Assembly (NCBI GenBank): GCA_002011745.1
Contig: MTOU01000012.1
Span: 1 to 64,000, forward strand
From: Nitrospirae bacterium JdFR-85
GTDB taxonomy: Bacteria > Nitrospirota > Thermodesulfovibrionia > Thermodesulfovibrionales > JdFR-85
Length of the DNA stretch: 64,000 nt
Reading direction: 5' to 3'
In this document: one piece after another, positions 10,169 to 19,494 of the stretch
Position numbering within the stretch: the stretch's first letter is position 1
Layout of the letters: the number at the start of each line of letters is the position of its first letter
Made by a program: the position numbers and the translations under genes
The notes under the pieces: generated by a model
Databases searched by the model: none
What the model was told of the DNA's origin: nothing
What the model saw: the letters and a program-made list of their open reading frames with translations, nothing else

Positions 10169-10843
10169 GTGGAAGAGGGTGGTGTATTACTACATATTCC
10201 AGGGGTTCCTTCCTTTGTAACATATTCATGGCTTGCAATGGGAATTCTTGTAGTTGTATCTCTTGCAGTGAGAAAGTCTCTGAATCTTGTCCCAAGAGGT
10301 GTACAGAACTTTGTGGAGACCATAGTGGAAGCACTCTACAATTTATGTGAAGAGACGATTGGGCATCATTGGGCAAGGGCTCATTTTCCACTTATTGGTA
10401 CTCTGGGGATGTATATTCTTTTATGTAACTTTATGGGTCTTATCCCAGGATTTGATTCCCCCACTGCAAATATCAATACTACTGCTTCCTGTGCAATACC
10501 AGTGTTCTTTGCAACCCATTATTATGGTCTAAGAGTCCATGGATTTAAGTATATAAATCACTTTCTTGGGCCTATACGTTCTGCTGCGGCTTTGCCGCTA
10601 ATGATCATGATGTTTTTTATTGAGATTATAGGACATCTTGCAAGGCCTCTTACATTGTCTGTGAGGCTTTTTGGTAATATGGTCTCAAAGCACCTTATAT
10701 TAATAGTGCTTGCGATCCTTGCGCCTGCAATTATACCGGTCGCAATACTGGGATTAGGAGTACTTGTCAGTATAGTGCAGGCATTTGTGTTTGTGCTTTT
10801 GAGTTGTCTGTATCTTGCTGGTGCCGTTGAAGAGGCACATTAA
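10169..10843 (+). CDS. atpB: F0F1 ATP synthase subunit a
   Basis: Membrane stator subunit forming the two ion half-channels against the c-ring. The 224-residue protein has five to six hydrophobic segments and the conserved RPLTLSVRLFGNM helix, whose last arginine before LFGNM is the family's essential Arg. The start is GTG with AGGAGG at 10159-10164. It is followed after 27 bp by atpE, and the pair ends in a strong terminator. None of atpI, atpF or the F1 genes is present, so the FO a/c genes form a separate operon here. Confidence 0.95.
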   Translation: MEEGGVLLHIPGVPSFVTYSWLAMGILVVVSLAVRKSLNLVPRGVQNFVETIVEALYNLCEETIGHHWARAHFPLIGTLGMYILLCNFMGLIPGFDSPTANINTTASCAIPVFFATHYYGLRVHGFKYINHFLGPIRSAAALPLMIMMFFIEIIGHLARPLTLSVRLFGNMVSKHLILIVLAILAPAIIPVAILGLGVLVSIVQAFVFVLLSCLYLAGAVEEAH

Positions 10844-10870
10844 TGAAAATATGTGAAAGGAGGTAAGGGG

Positions 10871-11218
10871 ATGAAAAGGACAGTTGCCCTCCTGTTACTG
10901 ACATTTGCAGTGGTTCTTTTTGTTACTCCTTTGGTATTTGCTGAAGAGGCTGCTGCTGAGGGAGGCGGAAAGGCTATTGACTACTATGCTATGGCAGTAC
11001 TCGGATGTGGACTCGCCATAGGGCTGGCAGCCTTTGGTACAGGTATTGGTCAGGGTATCGGACTTAGCAGGGCCTGTGAGGGCGTAGCACGTAATCCTGG
11101 CGCTTCAGGTAAGATTACCACCACCCTCATAATCGGTCTGGCAATGATCGAGTCTCTCTGTATCTATGCCCTCGTCGTGGTCCTTATTGTGCTCTTCATG
11201 AATCCTTTCAAGGTGTAA
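10871..11218 (+). CDS. atpE: F0F1 ATP synthase subunit c, with N-terminal signal-like segment
   Basis: Proteolipid that forms the rotor ring. The mature two-helix hairpin ([15 protein letters not shown] to [13 protein letters not shown]) is preceded by about 30 residues resembling a cleavable signal peptide ([26 protein letters not shown], written here in part as [11 protein letters not shown]). The ion site has Glu followed by Ser in MIESLCIY, and a Gln in GIGQGIG on helix 1. Gln, Glu-Ser and Tyr at these places are part of the sodium-binding signature of c-rings, though Leu replaces the usual Thr. The ATG at 10871 follows AAGGAGG; a GTG at 10853 is in frame but lies before that ribosome site. 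Confidence 0.95.
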   Translation: MKRTVALLLLTFAVVLFVTPLVFAEEAAAEGGGKAIDYYAMAVLGCGLAIGLAAFGTGIGQGIGLSRACEGVARNPGASGKITTTLIIGLAMIESLCIYALVVVLIVLFMNPFKV

Positions 11219-11231
11219 AAGGGTTTGTTCT

Positions 11232-11265
11232 GCCCACCAGGCTTAAGCCTGGTGGGCTTTAGTAT
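11232..11265 (+). terminator. Rho-independent terminator after atpE
   Basis: A perfect 11-bp inverted repeat (GCCCACCAGGC and its complement at 11247-11257) with a TTAA loop is followed by a T-rich stretch. It ends the atpB-atpE unit 14 bp after the atpE stop. Confidence 0.93.
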
Positions 11266-11354
11266 TTTTAATATTCCTCCCTGAATTTTTGTTACTCCTT
11301 TAGTTAATCTGTTATAATTATTAACTTTATTACTGCCCAAAAGAGGAGGTTTGT

Positions 11355-12830
11355 TTGGAAGAGATAAATGAGCTTATACTCCAGAGGAAGAAGAAGTTAG
11401 AAGAACTCAGAAGACTCGGTATTGACCCTTATGGAAGACCCTACGAAATCACACACCATGCCAGTGAAATCCATGAACAATTCAAGGACTGGGATGCCGA
11501 GAGATTAGAGAGAGAGAATATTACTTGCTCGGTTGCTGGAAGGATAATCGCCTGGCGGTCTTTTGGCAAGGCTGCATTCTCACATCTGCAGGATTTCACA
11601 GGCAGAATCCAGGTTTATTTCAGAAAGGATGTTCTTAAGGATAAATACAGTATTGTCAAGAAGTTTGATATAGGAGATATAATAGGTGTAAGAGGGAAGC
11701 TCTTCAGGACAAAGACGAATGAACTTACCCTGCTTGTTGAGGACTTTGATTTTCTTACAAAGTCCGTAAGACCTCTGCCTGAGAAGTGGCATGGACTAAG
11801 GGATGTAGAGCTTAGATATAGACAGAGATATGTTGATCTGATAGTTAATCCTCATGTAAAGGAGACTTTCATAAAAAGGAGTGAGATTATTAAATTTATA
11901 AGGGACTTTCTTGAGGGGGAGGGTTTTATAGAGGTTGAGACTCCAATGATGCAGCCAATCCCTGGAGGGGCGACCGCCAGGCCTTTCAAGACCCATCATA
12001 ATGCTTTGGGTATTGATCTGTACCTGAGGATAGCACCAGAGTTGTACCTGAAAAGACTGCTTGTGGGTGGTTTTGAGAAGGTGTTTGAGTTAAATAAGAA
12101 CTTCCGTAATGAGGGTATTTCCACGAAGCACAATCCTGAGTTTACGATGCTTGAATTTTATGTAGCCTATAAGGATTATAACTTTCTGATGGATTTCACG
12201 GAGAAGATGTTAACAGAGCTTGTAAAAAAGATCCATGGGACTTTAAAAATACCTTATGGTGATGAAGTGCTGGATTTTACACCTCCGTGGAAGCGTTTCA
12301 GTATGTTTGAGGCGATGAAGATGTACGGAGTACCAGAAGAGGTTATCGGTGATTATGAGAAGGCCAGAGAGTGGGCACTGAAAGAGGGTATTGATGTAAA
12401 GGATGCTTTTACACTTGCAAAAGTTCTTGATGAGATCTTTAAAGAAAAAGTTGAGCCTTATCTGATCCAGCCCACTTTTGTGATTGATTATCCTGTGGAG
12501 CTGTCTCCCCTGGCAAAGAGAAAGAAGGATGCCCCTGAGCTGGTGGAGAGATTTGAGCTGTTCATAGCAGCAAGGGAGATTGCTAATGCTTTTACAGAAC
12601 TCAATGATCCTGAAGACCAGAGACAGAGATTCATGGAGCAGATGAAGGCCAGGGAAATGGGAGACAAGGAGGCCCATCTCATGGATGAGGATTTCTTGAG
12701 AGCCCTTGAGTATGGAATGCCACCTGCAGCAGGTGAAGGTATAGGCATTGACAGACTCGTTATGGTCCTTACTGATTCTCATTCTATCAGAGATGTGATA
12801 CTCTTCCCACAGCTCAGGCCAGAACGGTGA
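11355..12830 (+). CDS. lysS: Lysyl-tRNA synthetase, class II
   Basis: Charges tRNA-Lys. The 491-residue protein has an N-terminal OB-fold anticodon-binding domain (about 55-150) and a class II catalytic core. Motif 2 is [16 protein letters not shown] and motif 3 is [12 protein letters not shown] near the C-terminus. The start is TTG with a strong GAGGAGG site at 11343-11349. Its stop overlaps the GTG of the lolC-like gene (GTGA), so they are translationally coupled. Confidence 0.97.
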   Translation: MEEINELILQRKKKLEELRRLGIDPYGRPYEITHHASEIHEQFKDWDAERLERENITCSVAGRIIAWRSFGKAAFSHLQDFTGRIQVYFRKDVLKDKYSIVKKFDIGDIIGVRGKLFRTKTNELTLLVEDFDFLTKSVRPLPEKWHGLRDVELRYRQRYVDLIVNPHVKETFIKRSEIIKFIRDFLEGEGFIEVETPMMQPIPGGATARPFKTHHNALGIDLYLRIAPELYLKRLLVGGFEKVFELNKNFRNEGISTKHNPEFTMLEFYVAYKDYNFLMDFTEKMLTELVKKIHGTLKIPYGDEVLDFTPPWKRFSMFEAMKMYGVPEEVIGDYEKAREWALKEGIDVKDAFTLAKVLDEIFKEKVEPYLIQPTFVIDYPVELSPLAKRKKDAPELVERFELFIAAREIANAFTELNDPEDQRQRFMEQMKAREMGDKEAHLMDEDFLRALEYGMPPAAGEGIGIDRLVMVLTDSHSIRDVILFPQLRPER

Positions 12831-14056
12831 GACTGCCCTATCAGTTATTCATAGCGCTTAGGTATCTCAGGTCCAGGAAGAGACACAGAAGTATCTCTTT
12901 CAATACCCTTATCTCCATAGGTGGTGTGGCTTTAGGGGTTACTGCCCTTATTGTGGTACTTTCTGTGATGAGTGGTTTTCATGAAGACCTTAAAAATAAG
13001 ATTCTTGGAGTGAATGCACATCTTTTAGTACTCAGTTATACAGGCGGTATAAAAGACTATGAGGATGTGATAGAAAAGATTAAGGATATATCAGAGGTAA
13101 AAAATGTCTCTCCTTTTGTCCTTGGTCAGGTTATGCTTGCCAAGGGCAGAAGTGCCCAAGGGGTTTATCTTAGAGGTGTGGACCCCAAGTATGAGGCAAG
13201 GACAACAGTGCTGAAGGAGAGAATAAAGGCAGGAAGTTTTGACACCCTTAAGGATTGGGCAGAGAAACCTCCCCTTATTATTGGTTCAGAGCTGGCAGCG
13301 ATTCTTGGTGTGTATCTTGGGGATGTAGTTCGTGTGGTCTCGCCTGTTCAGGAACCCGGTCCCTTCGGGATAGTTCCAAGGATTAGAGAATTCAGGGTGA
13401 CAGGCATTTTTGAGATAGGTATGTACGAGTATGATGCCAGTCTTGCTATAACATCACTCAAGGCTGCCCAGGAGTTTTTCAGGACAGCAGGAGCTGTGAC
13501 CGGAATAGAAGTGACCCTGTATGATATTTACAAGGCAGACAGAGTAAGAGAAGAGATACCCAAGGTCCTTGGTCCAGGATTCTATGGTAGAGATTGGATG
13601 CAGATGAACCGGAACCTCTTCTCGGCACTTAAGCTTGAGAAGTTTACTATGTTTGTAATACTCACCCTGATAATACTCGTTGCCTCCTTTAATATTGTGA
13701 GCACTTTGATTATGAATGTGATTGAGAAAGAGAGAGAGATTGCTATACTGAAGACAATGGGGGCGACAAATACTGCAGTGATGGGGATATTTGTATTTCA
13801 AGGCCTTATTATAGGGGTTACAGGTACTCTGATAGGAGTTATAGGAGGATATGTCCTTGGGTATATTATAAATAACTATGAGATAATAAAGCTTCCTGCA
13901 GATGTGTACTATCTCAGTCATCTACCAGTAAAGATGAAGATTTTTGATTTTGTTGTGGTATCTCTTTCTGCAATTGTGATAAGCCTTGTGGCAACCATCT
14001 ATCCAGCACTACAGGCTGCGAAATTGAATCCTGTTGAACCATTAAGGTATGAATGA
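12827..14056 (+). CDS. lolC: LolC/LolE-type ABC transporter permease
   Basis: Inner-membrane component of the lipoprotein-releasing ABC machine that passes lipoproteins to LolA. At 409 residues it has one N-terminal transmembrane helix (about 25-50), a large periplasmic MacB-like domain and three C-terminal helices in an FtsX domain, ending NPVEPLRYE as is typical of LolC/E. The downstream lolD ATPase supports the call. As in many non-gammaproteobacteria a single LolC/E (LolF-like) gene is present, which suggests a homodimer. It overlaps the next small gene by 4 bases. Confidence 0.9.
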   Translation: MRLPYQLFIALRYLRSRKRHRSISFNTLISIGGVALGVTALIVVLSVMSGFHEDLKNKILGVNAHLLVLSYTGGIKDYEDVIEKIKDISEVKNVSPFVLGQVMLAKGRSAQGVYLRGVDPKYEARTTVLKERIKAGSFDTLKDWAEKPPLIIGSELAAILGVYLGDVVRVVSPVQEPGPFGIVPRIREFRVTGIFEIGMYEYDASLAITSLKAAQEFFRTAGAVTGIEVTLYDIYKADRVREEIPKVLGPGFYGRDWMQMNRNLFSALKLEKFTMFVILTLIILVASFNIVSTLIMNVIEKEREIAILKTMGATNTAVMGIFVFQGLIIGVTGTLIGVIGGYVLGYIINNYEIIKLPADVYYLSHLPVKMKIFDFVVVSLSAIVISLVATIYPALQAAKLNPVEPLRYE

Positions 14057-14307
14057 TGTGTAAGTTACTTAAAAGACTAATCTGTCTTAGTATGATTGTG
14101 GTTATTGTATGGTTGGTGTTAAGTCTATCCATGGGTGGAAAACCCTTCAGATGGTTTGGACAAAAGGCAGAGGAGGCTGGTAAGACCATAAAACAGAAGA
14201 GCGAAAAGGTAGCAGAAGAGGCAGACAAGGTAAAGGAGCAGAAAAAGGCTATTGAGGAGGGGGTAAAGGAATTGGAGAAGCTTAAGGATAAGGTTTTAAA
14301 GAAATAA
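14053..14307 (+). CDS. Small single-TM coiled-coil protein between lolC and lolD
   Basis: An 84-residue protein of unknown function. Residues about 8-28 form one hydrophobic helix (CLSMIVVIVWLVLSLS). The remainder is charged, heptad-like and rich in Lys/Glu (KAEEAGKTIKQ onwards), predicting a coiled coil. The ATG overlaps the lolC stop (ATGA), and lolD begins one base after its stop, so all three are one translational unit. The position suggests a role beside the Lol transporter, but this is inference from context only. Confidence 0.75.
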   Translation: MMCKLLKRLICLSMIVVIVWLVLSLSMGGKPFRWFGQKAEEAGKTIKQKSEKVAEEADKVKEQKKAIEEGVKELEKLKDKVLKK

Positions 14308-14308
14308 A

Positions 14309-14986
14309 ATGGCATTGATCAGGGTCAGAGCTTTGAGAAAGGTTTTTCAAACAGAGGCAGGCCCTCTGGAGGTACTAAAGGGTATCGATATGGAGGTGGA
14401 AAGGGGTGAGATTGTCTCGATTGTGGGAACCTCTGGAGTGGGTAAGAGCACGCTGCTACATATCCTCGGAACCCTTGACAGACCCACCTCTGGTGAGGTG
14501 TTCTACAACGGTACTGATGTGTTTGCACTTGATGATAGGGCACTGGCATTGTTCAGAAACAGAAAGATAGGGTTTGTCTTTCAGTTTCATCATCTTCTAC
14601 CAGAGTTTACTGCCCTTGAGAATGTGATGATGCCTGCCCTGATAGCAGGTGAGCCTTATCAACAAGTGAGAGAAAGGGCCTTAGATTTACTTGAGTCTCT
14701 TGGGCTTGGTGGGAGGGTTTCTCACAGACCTGGGGAACTTTCTGGAGGTGAACAACAGAGGGTTGCGGTAGCAAGGGCACTTGTGATGAGGCCCCTTGTT
14801 GTACTTGCTGATGAGCCTACGGGTAATTTAGACACTGCCACGGGAAGAGAACTCTTTGCACTACTCAAAAGACTGAACCGAGACAGAGGTATTACTTTTT
14901 TAATTGTTACTCATAATACAGAGATAGCACAGATGTGTGACCGGAGGCTAAGAATGGTTGATGGAAGAATCTTTAACGATTATTGA
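14309..14986 (+). CDS. lolD: Lipoprotein-releasing system ATP-binding protein
   Basis: Cytoplasmic ATPase of the Lol exporter, 225 residues. Walker A is GTSGVGKST, the signature is LSGGEQQRV, and Walker B is VVLADEPTG. The sequence belongs to the MacB/LolD/FtsE class. It is translated directly after the small coiled-coil gene with a 1-base gap. Its last 7 bases overlap the 3' end of the convergent pyrB gene. Confidence 0.93.
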   Translation: MALIRVRALRKVFQTEAGPLEVLKGIDMEVERGEIVSIVGTSGVGKSTLLHILGTLDRPTSGEVFYNGTDVFALDDRALALFRNRKIGFVFQFHHLLPEFTALENVMMPALIAGEPYQQVRERALDLLESLGLGGRVSHRPGELSGGEQQRVAVARALVMRPLVVLADEPTGNLDTATGRELFALLKRLNRDRGITFLIVTHNTEIAQMCDRRLRMVDGRIFNDY

Positions 14987-15888
14987 CCTCCTAACTGGTA
15001 AAGCACCGCCATACGGACAGCTATCCCGTTTGTAACCTGCTCTAAGATCACAGACCTTGGAGAGTCAGCCACCTCTGTATCTATTTCTATACCCCTGTTC
15101 ATGGGACCAGGATGCATAACTATTGCATCTTCTTTTGTAAGAGAGAGTCTTTCAGGTGTGAGTCCCCAGAGAGTAAAATACTCATTTTTTGAAGGGAAAA
15201 AGCCCCTGTCCTGTCGTTCAAGCTGTATTCTCAGCATCATCACCACGTCTACATCCTTTAACCCTTCTTCCATAGAGTAGTAGAGTTCCACACCTTCTTT
15301 CTTGAACCCCTCAGGCAGCAGAGTAGGCGGTCCTATGAGTCTCACCTCAGCTCCCAGTTTTTTCAAACAGTGGATATTCGACTTCGCCACCCGGCTGTGG
15401 AGTATATCTCCCACAATAGCCACCTTCAGTCCTTCAAATCTGCCTTTATGTCTCTTAATGGTGAAGGCATCAAGGAGTGCCTGTGTAGGGTGTTCATTTA
15501 TACCATCTCCGGCATTTATAACAGATGCCTTCAGATGCTTTGACAGTAAATGAGGTACTCCTGAACAGGAGTGTCTTATAACAACAAAGTCGGCTCCGAG
15601 AGCCTGTATTGTAAGGGCTGTATCAATGAGACTTTCACCTTTAACCACAGCACTGGTCGGTACAGAAAAATTCACTACATCCGCACTCAGTCTCTTTGCA
15701 GCAAGTTCAAAAGAGGTTCTTGTTCTTGTGGAGGGCTCAAAGAATAGATTTACCACTGTCTTGCCTCTCAGGGTAGGCACCTTTTTAATATCTCTCTTTA
15801 AGACATCTGAAAAACCCTCTGCTGTCTCAAGTATTAGTTCTATATCTTCCCTTGAGAGGTCTTTTATGCTTAGCAGATGTCTGTGCAT
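14980..15888 (-). CDS. pyrB: Aspartate carbamoyltransferase catalytic subunit
   Basis: Second step of pyrimidine synthesis (carbamoyl phosphate plus aspartate). The 302-residue protein carries the carbamoyl phosphate motif [13 protein letters not shown] near residue 52 and the [10 protein letters not shown] motif. It follows pyrR with a 7-base gap on the minus strand, a common pyrR-pyrB pairing. No PyrI regulatory subunit is seen. The 3' end overlaps lolD. Confidence 0.96.
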   Translation of the reverse strand: MHRHLLSIKDLSREDIELILETAEGFSDVLKRDIKKVPTLRGKTVVNLFFEPSTRTRTSFELAAKRLSADVVNFSVPTSAVVKGESLIDTALTIQALGADFVVIRHSCSGVPHLLSKHLKASVINAGDGINEHPTQALLDAFTIKRHKGRFEGLKVAIVGDILHSRVAKSNIHCLKKLGAEVRLIGPPTLLPEGFKKEGVELYYSMEEGLKDVDVVMMLRIQLERQDRGFFPSKNEYFTLWGLTPERLSLTKEDAIVMHPGPMNRGIEIDTEVADSPRSVILEQVTNGIAVRMAVLYQLGGQ

Positions 15889-15895
15889 TATGTAC

Positions 15896-16489
<594 letters not shown>

Positions 16490-16535
16490 TTAAAATCGAG
16501 CTCATCTTCTTTTTATTCTAACCCTGAATAACTGT

Positions 16536-16564
16536 GTGATTTGAAACAGGTTGTGTAAAATCAC
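16536..16564. repeat. Inverted repeat upstream of a sigma-54 promoter
   Basis: GTGATTT (16536-16542) and AAATCAC (16558-16564) form perfect 7-bp arms 22 bp apart centre to centre. They lie about 125-155 bp upstream of the predicted sigma-54 start, the usual place for an enhancer site. A bound regulator is inferred only. Confidence 0.35.
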
Positions 16565-16617
16565 TACATTGAGGTCTCTTATAGAAGCAGGAGGGGATTG
16601 GTAAAAGAGGAGGTATT

Positions 16618-16686
16618 ATGGATTTTTATTTAGAGTGGCAAGTTAGAGAGGTACATACCTCAATGGCATCTTTTTTGCACAATTAA
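16618..16686 (+). CDS. Possible 22-residue leader peptide
   Basis: An ATG at 16618 has an excellent ribosome site (GAGGAGG, 16607-16613). It opens a 22-codon frame beginning MDFYLEWQVREV and ending in TAA at 16684-16686, eight bases before the HD-GYP gene. The frame spans the sigma-54 promoter, so it could be made only from a transcript starting further upstream. It could be a chance feature. Confidence 0.3.
   Translation: MDFYLEWQVREVHTSMASFLHN
16648..16661. promoter_or_regulatory. Short palindrome next to the -24 element
   Basis: GAGGTA-CA-TACCTC is a perfect 6-bp dyad ending 2 bases before the sigma-54 -24 element. It may be an operator or an accessory protein site, but could be chance. 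Confidence 0.3.
16664..16679 (+). promoter_or_regulatory. Sigma-54-type promoter for the HD-GYP sensor
   Basis: TGGCATCTTTTTTGCA matches the -24/-12 consensus, with GG at 16665-16666 and GC at 16677-16678 at the required 12-base offset. The predicted start is about 16690, only four bases before the gene's ATG. Two NtrC-type activators are encoded elsewhere in the window. Confidence 0.7.
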
Positions 16687-16693
16687 TTCAGGT

Positions 16694-18676
16694 ATGGTGT
16701 TAAAAACAAAAATAATCTCTCTTGTATTGATTGCAGTATTTCTGATACTCACGGTATCCACACTTGTGGTAGTTCAATTACAGCAGAACAAGCTTATTCA
16801 GGCAAAATTTGATGATGCAGAAATGATTGCGACTCTAATAGAAAACAGTATTGCCTCTGCAATGAGAAAAGGAGAAAGTACAGAAGTACAGTCAATAATA
16901 TCAGAATTGGGGAAGAACAAAGAGATAAAGACATTAAGGATTCTATCGAAGGAAGGAAAGATTTTAAAATCAAATGATGTTAAGGAGATAGGAATAAAAT
17001 CGAGGTCCTTTTTTCTGGTTGGGAAGAATGGTTTAAATAGACCTTTTCTGAAGGATGGACTTCTTTACGGATATAGAGTGATAAACAACAGAGAAGAGTG
17101 TTTTGGTTGTCATGATCGTTCAGAAAAGATTAATGGCATAATTGAGGTAGCTATAGACTTCAGTAGACATCAGCAGACTATAAAGACCTTGAAGAACACC
17201 CTTCTTAGTGTAAATATCTTTGCCCTGTTGTCTATAGCCCTCTTCTTGGGGATTCTATTGAGTATTTTTGTTATTAAACCCCTTGGTAAATTTCTCAGAA
17301 CCATTAAAGAGGTAGAGAAAGGCAACTGGGATGCAAGGGTAGAAATAAACTCACAGGATGAGTTAGGCAGATTGGGAGAATCTTTTAATAATATGGTTCA
17401 GGAGATAAAGGCTTTGTATGATAAGAATTTAAAGAAAGAGAAGGAACTTTCAAGGATAAAGACCGAACTACAGCATAAGTTTAAGCTCGAAGAGCTAACC
17501 ACTCAATTACAATACAAGATCAAGGAAGTTGAGAGTGCTAACAAAGCAATAATGTCATTAAGCAAGGAGATAAGAAATAAGAATGTGCAACTTTCTAACA
17601 TGGTCGAAAGACTAAAGAAGATTAATGAAGTAGGAAGGCTTCTTACTACAATCATTGAATCCAGAGAGCTTGTAAAACTGATAGTAAAAACATCAACAGA
17701 ACTATTGGATGCCGAAAAAAGTGCCATACACCTTAAGGATGAAAACAAAACAGAACTGTTTATTAAATATACTAAGGGGCTTGGAGTTGAAGAGATAGAG
17801 GATATAAGTGTAGAGTTTAGATCTATCTATAAAGAGGTGTTTGAGAAGGGGATCCCTTTATTCCTTTCCATCAATAATGATTCGAAGAAGACGGCAATGG
17901 CTGTGCCTCTGAAGATGAGAGGAGCTGTTGTTGGTGCTATTGTGGTAGAGAATAAAAAAGGAGGTTTAGAGTTTACTCCTCATGAATTGGAGATTCTTTC
18001 AACTTTTGCAAATCAGGCCATGGTGGCGATAGAGAATGCATGGCTTTATGAGAAGGTCAAAAGTAATTACTTTGCTACTATCCAATCACTTGTTAATGCC
18101 TTAGAGGCTAATGACAGATACACAAAGGGACACTCAGAAAGGGTTAGAATATTAGCTACAGAGTTGGGTAAGTATATTGGATTGGATTATAAGGACTTAG
18201 AGATTCTTGAACATGCAGCTATACTTCATGATATAGGCAAAATAGGAATTGATTCCATGATTCTCAGTAAAAAAGGCAAACTCACGGCTCCAGAGTACAG
18301 TATAGTAAAGTCTCATCCTCTTATAGGGGAGGAGATCCTAAGTCCTATTGAGACATTAGAAGATGTGAGAACAACCATTATTCAGCATCATGAGAGATAC
18401 GATGGACTGGGGTATCCCTATGGTCTTGCAGGTGAGGAGATATCTCTTAAGGCTAGGATACTTGCTGTGGTAGATACCTTTGATGCCATGCTTACAGACA
18501 GGCCATATAGAAAGGCTTTTCCCTATTCAAAAGTGATAGATGAGCTACGGGCTGGAGCAGGCACCCAGTTTGATCCCTTTGTGGTGGAGTCTTTTATTGA
18601 GATGCTTCAGATAAAGGGGCAGGATTATCTAATGGAGATAGGTTATGCATTAACACTTTCATCGTCTAATAATTGA
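16694..18676 (+). CDS. Membrane HD-GYP sensor with periplasmic CxxCH, HAMP and GAF
   Basis: A predicted cyclic-di-GMP phosphodiesterase of 660 residues. Order: TM helix (about 5-28), periplasmic domain with a heme c-type motif CFGCH at 136-140, second TM (about 172-195), HAMP, coiled coil, GAF (about 300-450) and a C-terminal HD-GYP domain. The HD-GYP domain has HDIGKIG and HHERYDGLGYP intact, so it is probably active. The ATG has no good ribosome site and lies just downstream of a sigma-54-type promoter. The CxxCH suggests a covalently bound heme used for redox or gas sensing, which needs testing. Confidence 0.9.
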   Translation: MVLKTKIISLVLIAVFLILTVSTLVVVQLQQNKLIQAKFDDAEMIATLIENSIASAMRKGESTEVQSIISELGKNKEIKTLRILSKEGKILKSNDVKEIGIKSRSFFLVGKNGLNRPFLKDGLLYGYRVINNREECFGCHDRSEKINGIIEVAIDFSRHQQTIKTLKNTLLSVNIFALLSIALFLGILLSIFVIKPLGKFLRTIKEVEKGNWDARVEINSQDELGRLGESFNNMVQEIKALYDKNLKKEKELSRIKTELQHKFKLEELTTQLQYKIKEVESANKAIMSLSKEIRNKNVQLSNMVERLKKINEVGRLLTTIIESRELVKLIVKTSTELLDAEKSAIHLKDENKTELFIKYTKGLGVEEIEDISVEFRSIYKEVFEKGIPLFLSINNDSKKTAMAVPLKMRGAVVGAIVVENKKGGLEFTPHELEILSTFANQAMVAIENAWLYEKVKSNYFATIQSLVNALEANDRYTKGHSERVRILATELGKYIGLDYKDLEILEHAAILHDIGKIGIDSMILSKKGKLTAPEYSIVKSHPLIGEEILSPIETLEDVRTTIIQHHERYDGLGYPYGLAGEEISLKARILAVVDTFDAMLTDRPYRKAFPYSKVIDELRAGAGTQFDPFVVESFIEMLQIKGQDYLMEIGYALTLSSSNN

Positions 18677-18874
18677 TTATTCAGAGAATTTTTTATATAG
18701 CCAGCCTTTTATTTTCTCTGCGATGGTTGTCCATCTACTGCCTCAATATCACTCCTGCAAGGGATATTCCTTTGAGGAAAACCTGTTCAGCATTGTAGAA
18801 ATTGTGCTTGATTTTGTCAATTCTAAGGAAACAAGACCCCTTCGTGTAGATTATTTTTGAGGAATGCGGTGCAG

Positions 18875-18904
18875 TTGACACAGGTAGAAAAAATCCTTTA
18901 AAAT
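18875..18904 (+). promoter_or_regulatory. Sigma-70 promoter for tRNA-Thr
   Basis: TTGACA (18875-18880), an 18-bp spacer and TAAAAT (18899-18904) would start transcription about 3 bases before the mature tRNA 5' end. The preceding region, 18677-18874, shows no gene. Confidence 0.65.
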
Positions 18905-18913
18905 CAATTGTGA

Positions 18914-18989
18914 GCCACCGTAGCTCAGCTGGTAGAGCAGCTGATTTGTAATCAGCGGGTCGGGGGTTCGAATCCCTTCGGTGGCTCCA
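18914..18989 (+). tRNA. tRNA-Thr (anticodon TGT)
   Basis: A 76-base cloverleaf. The acceptor stem GCCACCG pairs with CGGTGGC, the D arm contains AGCTCAGCTGG, and the anticodon stem GCTGA/TCAGC encloses the loop TTTGTAA with anticodon TGT. The T arm contains GGTTCGAATCC and CCA is encoded at 18987-18989. It reads ACA codons. A bidirectional terminator follows. Confidence 0.97.
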
Positions 18990-19033
18990 GAAAGTATAAA
19001 GACAATTGAAATATATATATATATAACAACCAT

Positions 19034-19078
19034 AAAAAGAGGGGCACCTTTTCATAATGAAAAGGTGCCCCTCTTTTT
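19034..19078. terminator. Bidirectional terminator between tRNA-Thr and HU gene
   Basis: A perfect 22-bp inverted repeat with GGGGCACC core arms and flanking A and T runs (19034-19055 and 19057-19078). It ends the tRNA transcript on the plus strand and the HU transcript on the minus strand. Confidence 0.93.
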
Positions 19079-19104
19079 CCCCTTTTATTCGCAACAGCAG
19101 CTAA

Positions 19105-19398
19105 CTACTTCTTCTTCTTACCCCCCACAGCTGCCTTGAGTACAGCGCCAGGTCTGAATTTAGGAACCTTCTTCGCCCCGATTTTGATAACCTCCCCTGT
19201 TTGAGGGTTTCTACCCTTTCTGGCCTTCAGTTTTACCACATCAAAAGTGCCGAAGCCTACAATTGTTACCTTGTTGCCCTTCTTCAGTGCCTTTGTGATC
19301 GCGTCAAACAGCGCATTTACTGTCTTCTGCACCTCTGCCTTCGTCTGACCTGTTGATTTTGCAATGGCTTCTACCAGTTCTGTTTTGTTCATCTTCAC
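19105..19398 (-). CDS. HU family DNA-binding protein
   Basis: Nucleoid protein that bends DNA. The 97-residue product has the full HU fold, including VGFGTFDVVKLKARKGRNP and AKKVPKFRPGAVLK, and ends in a lysine tail (GGKKKK). A clear GGAGGAG ribosome site and a near-consensus promoter precede it. An IHF subunit is possible, but the sequence is HU-like. Confidence 0.95.
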   Translation of the reverse strand: MKMNKTELVEAIAKSTGQTKAEVQKTVNALFDAITKALKKGNKVTIVGFGTFDVVKLKARKGRNPQTGEVIKIGAKKVPKFRPGAVLKAAVGGKKKK

Positions 19399-19418
19399 TC
19401 CTCCTTGGTTTTTGAAAT

Positions 19419-19447
19419 ATTATATTGAAAAACGATTTAAATTTCAA
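19419..19447 (-). promoter_or_regulatory. Sigma-70 promoter for the HU gene
   Basis: On the minus strand TTGAAA (19447-19442), a 17-bp spacer and a perfect TATAAT (19424-19419) lie about 20 bp before the ATG. Confidence 0.75.
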
Positions 19448-19494
19448 TACCTTTTTTTAAAAAATGAAAAATTTTTTCTCCTTCTCTATAAATT

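Noticed and set aside
19004-19024. AT dinucleotide tract after tRNA-Thr
   Set aside because: A short simple repeat between the tRNA and its terminator, with no sign of function.
18735-19094. Reverse-strand frame of 119 codons across the tRNA-Thr region
   Set aside because: It runs antisense through the tRNA gene and the terminator, and its protein includes the translated tRNA. It is an artefact often misannotated as a protein.
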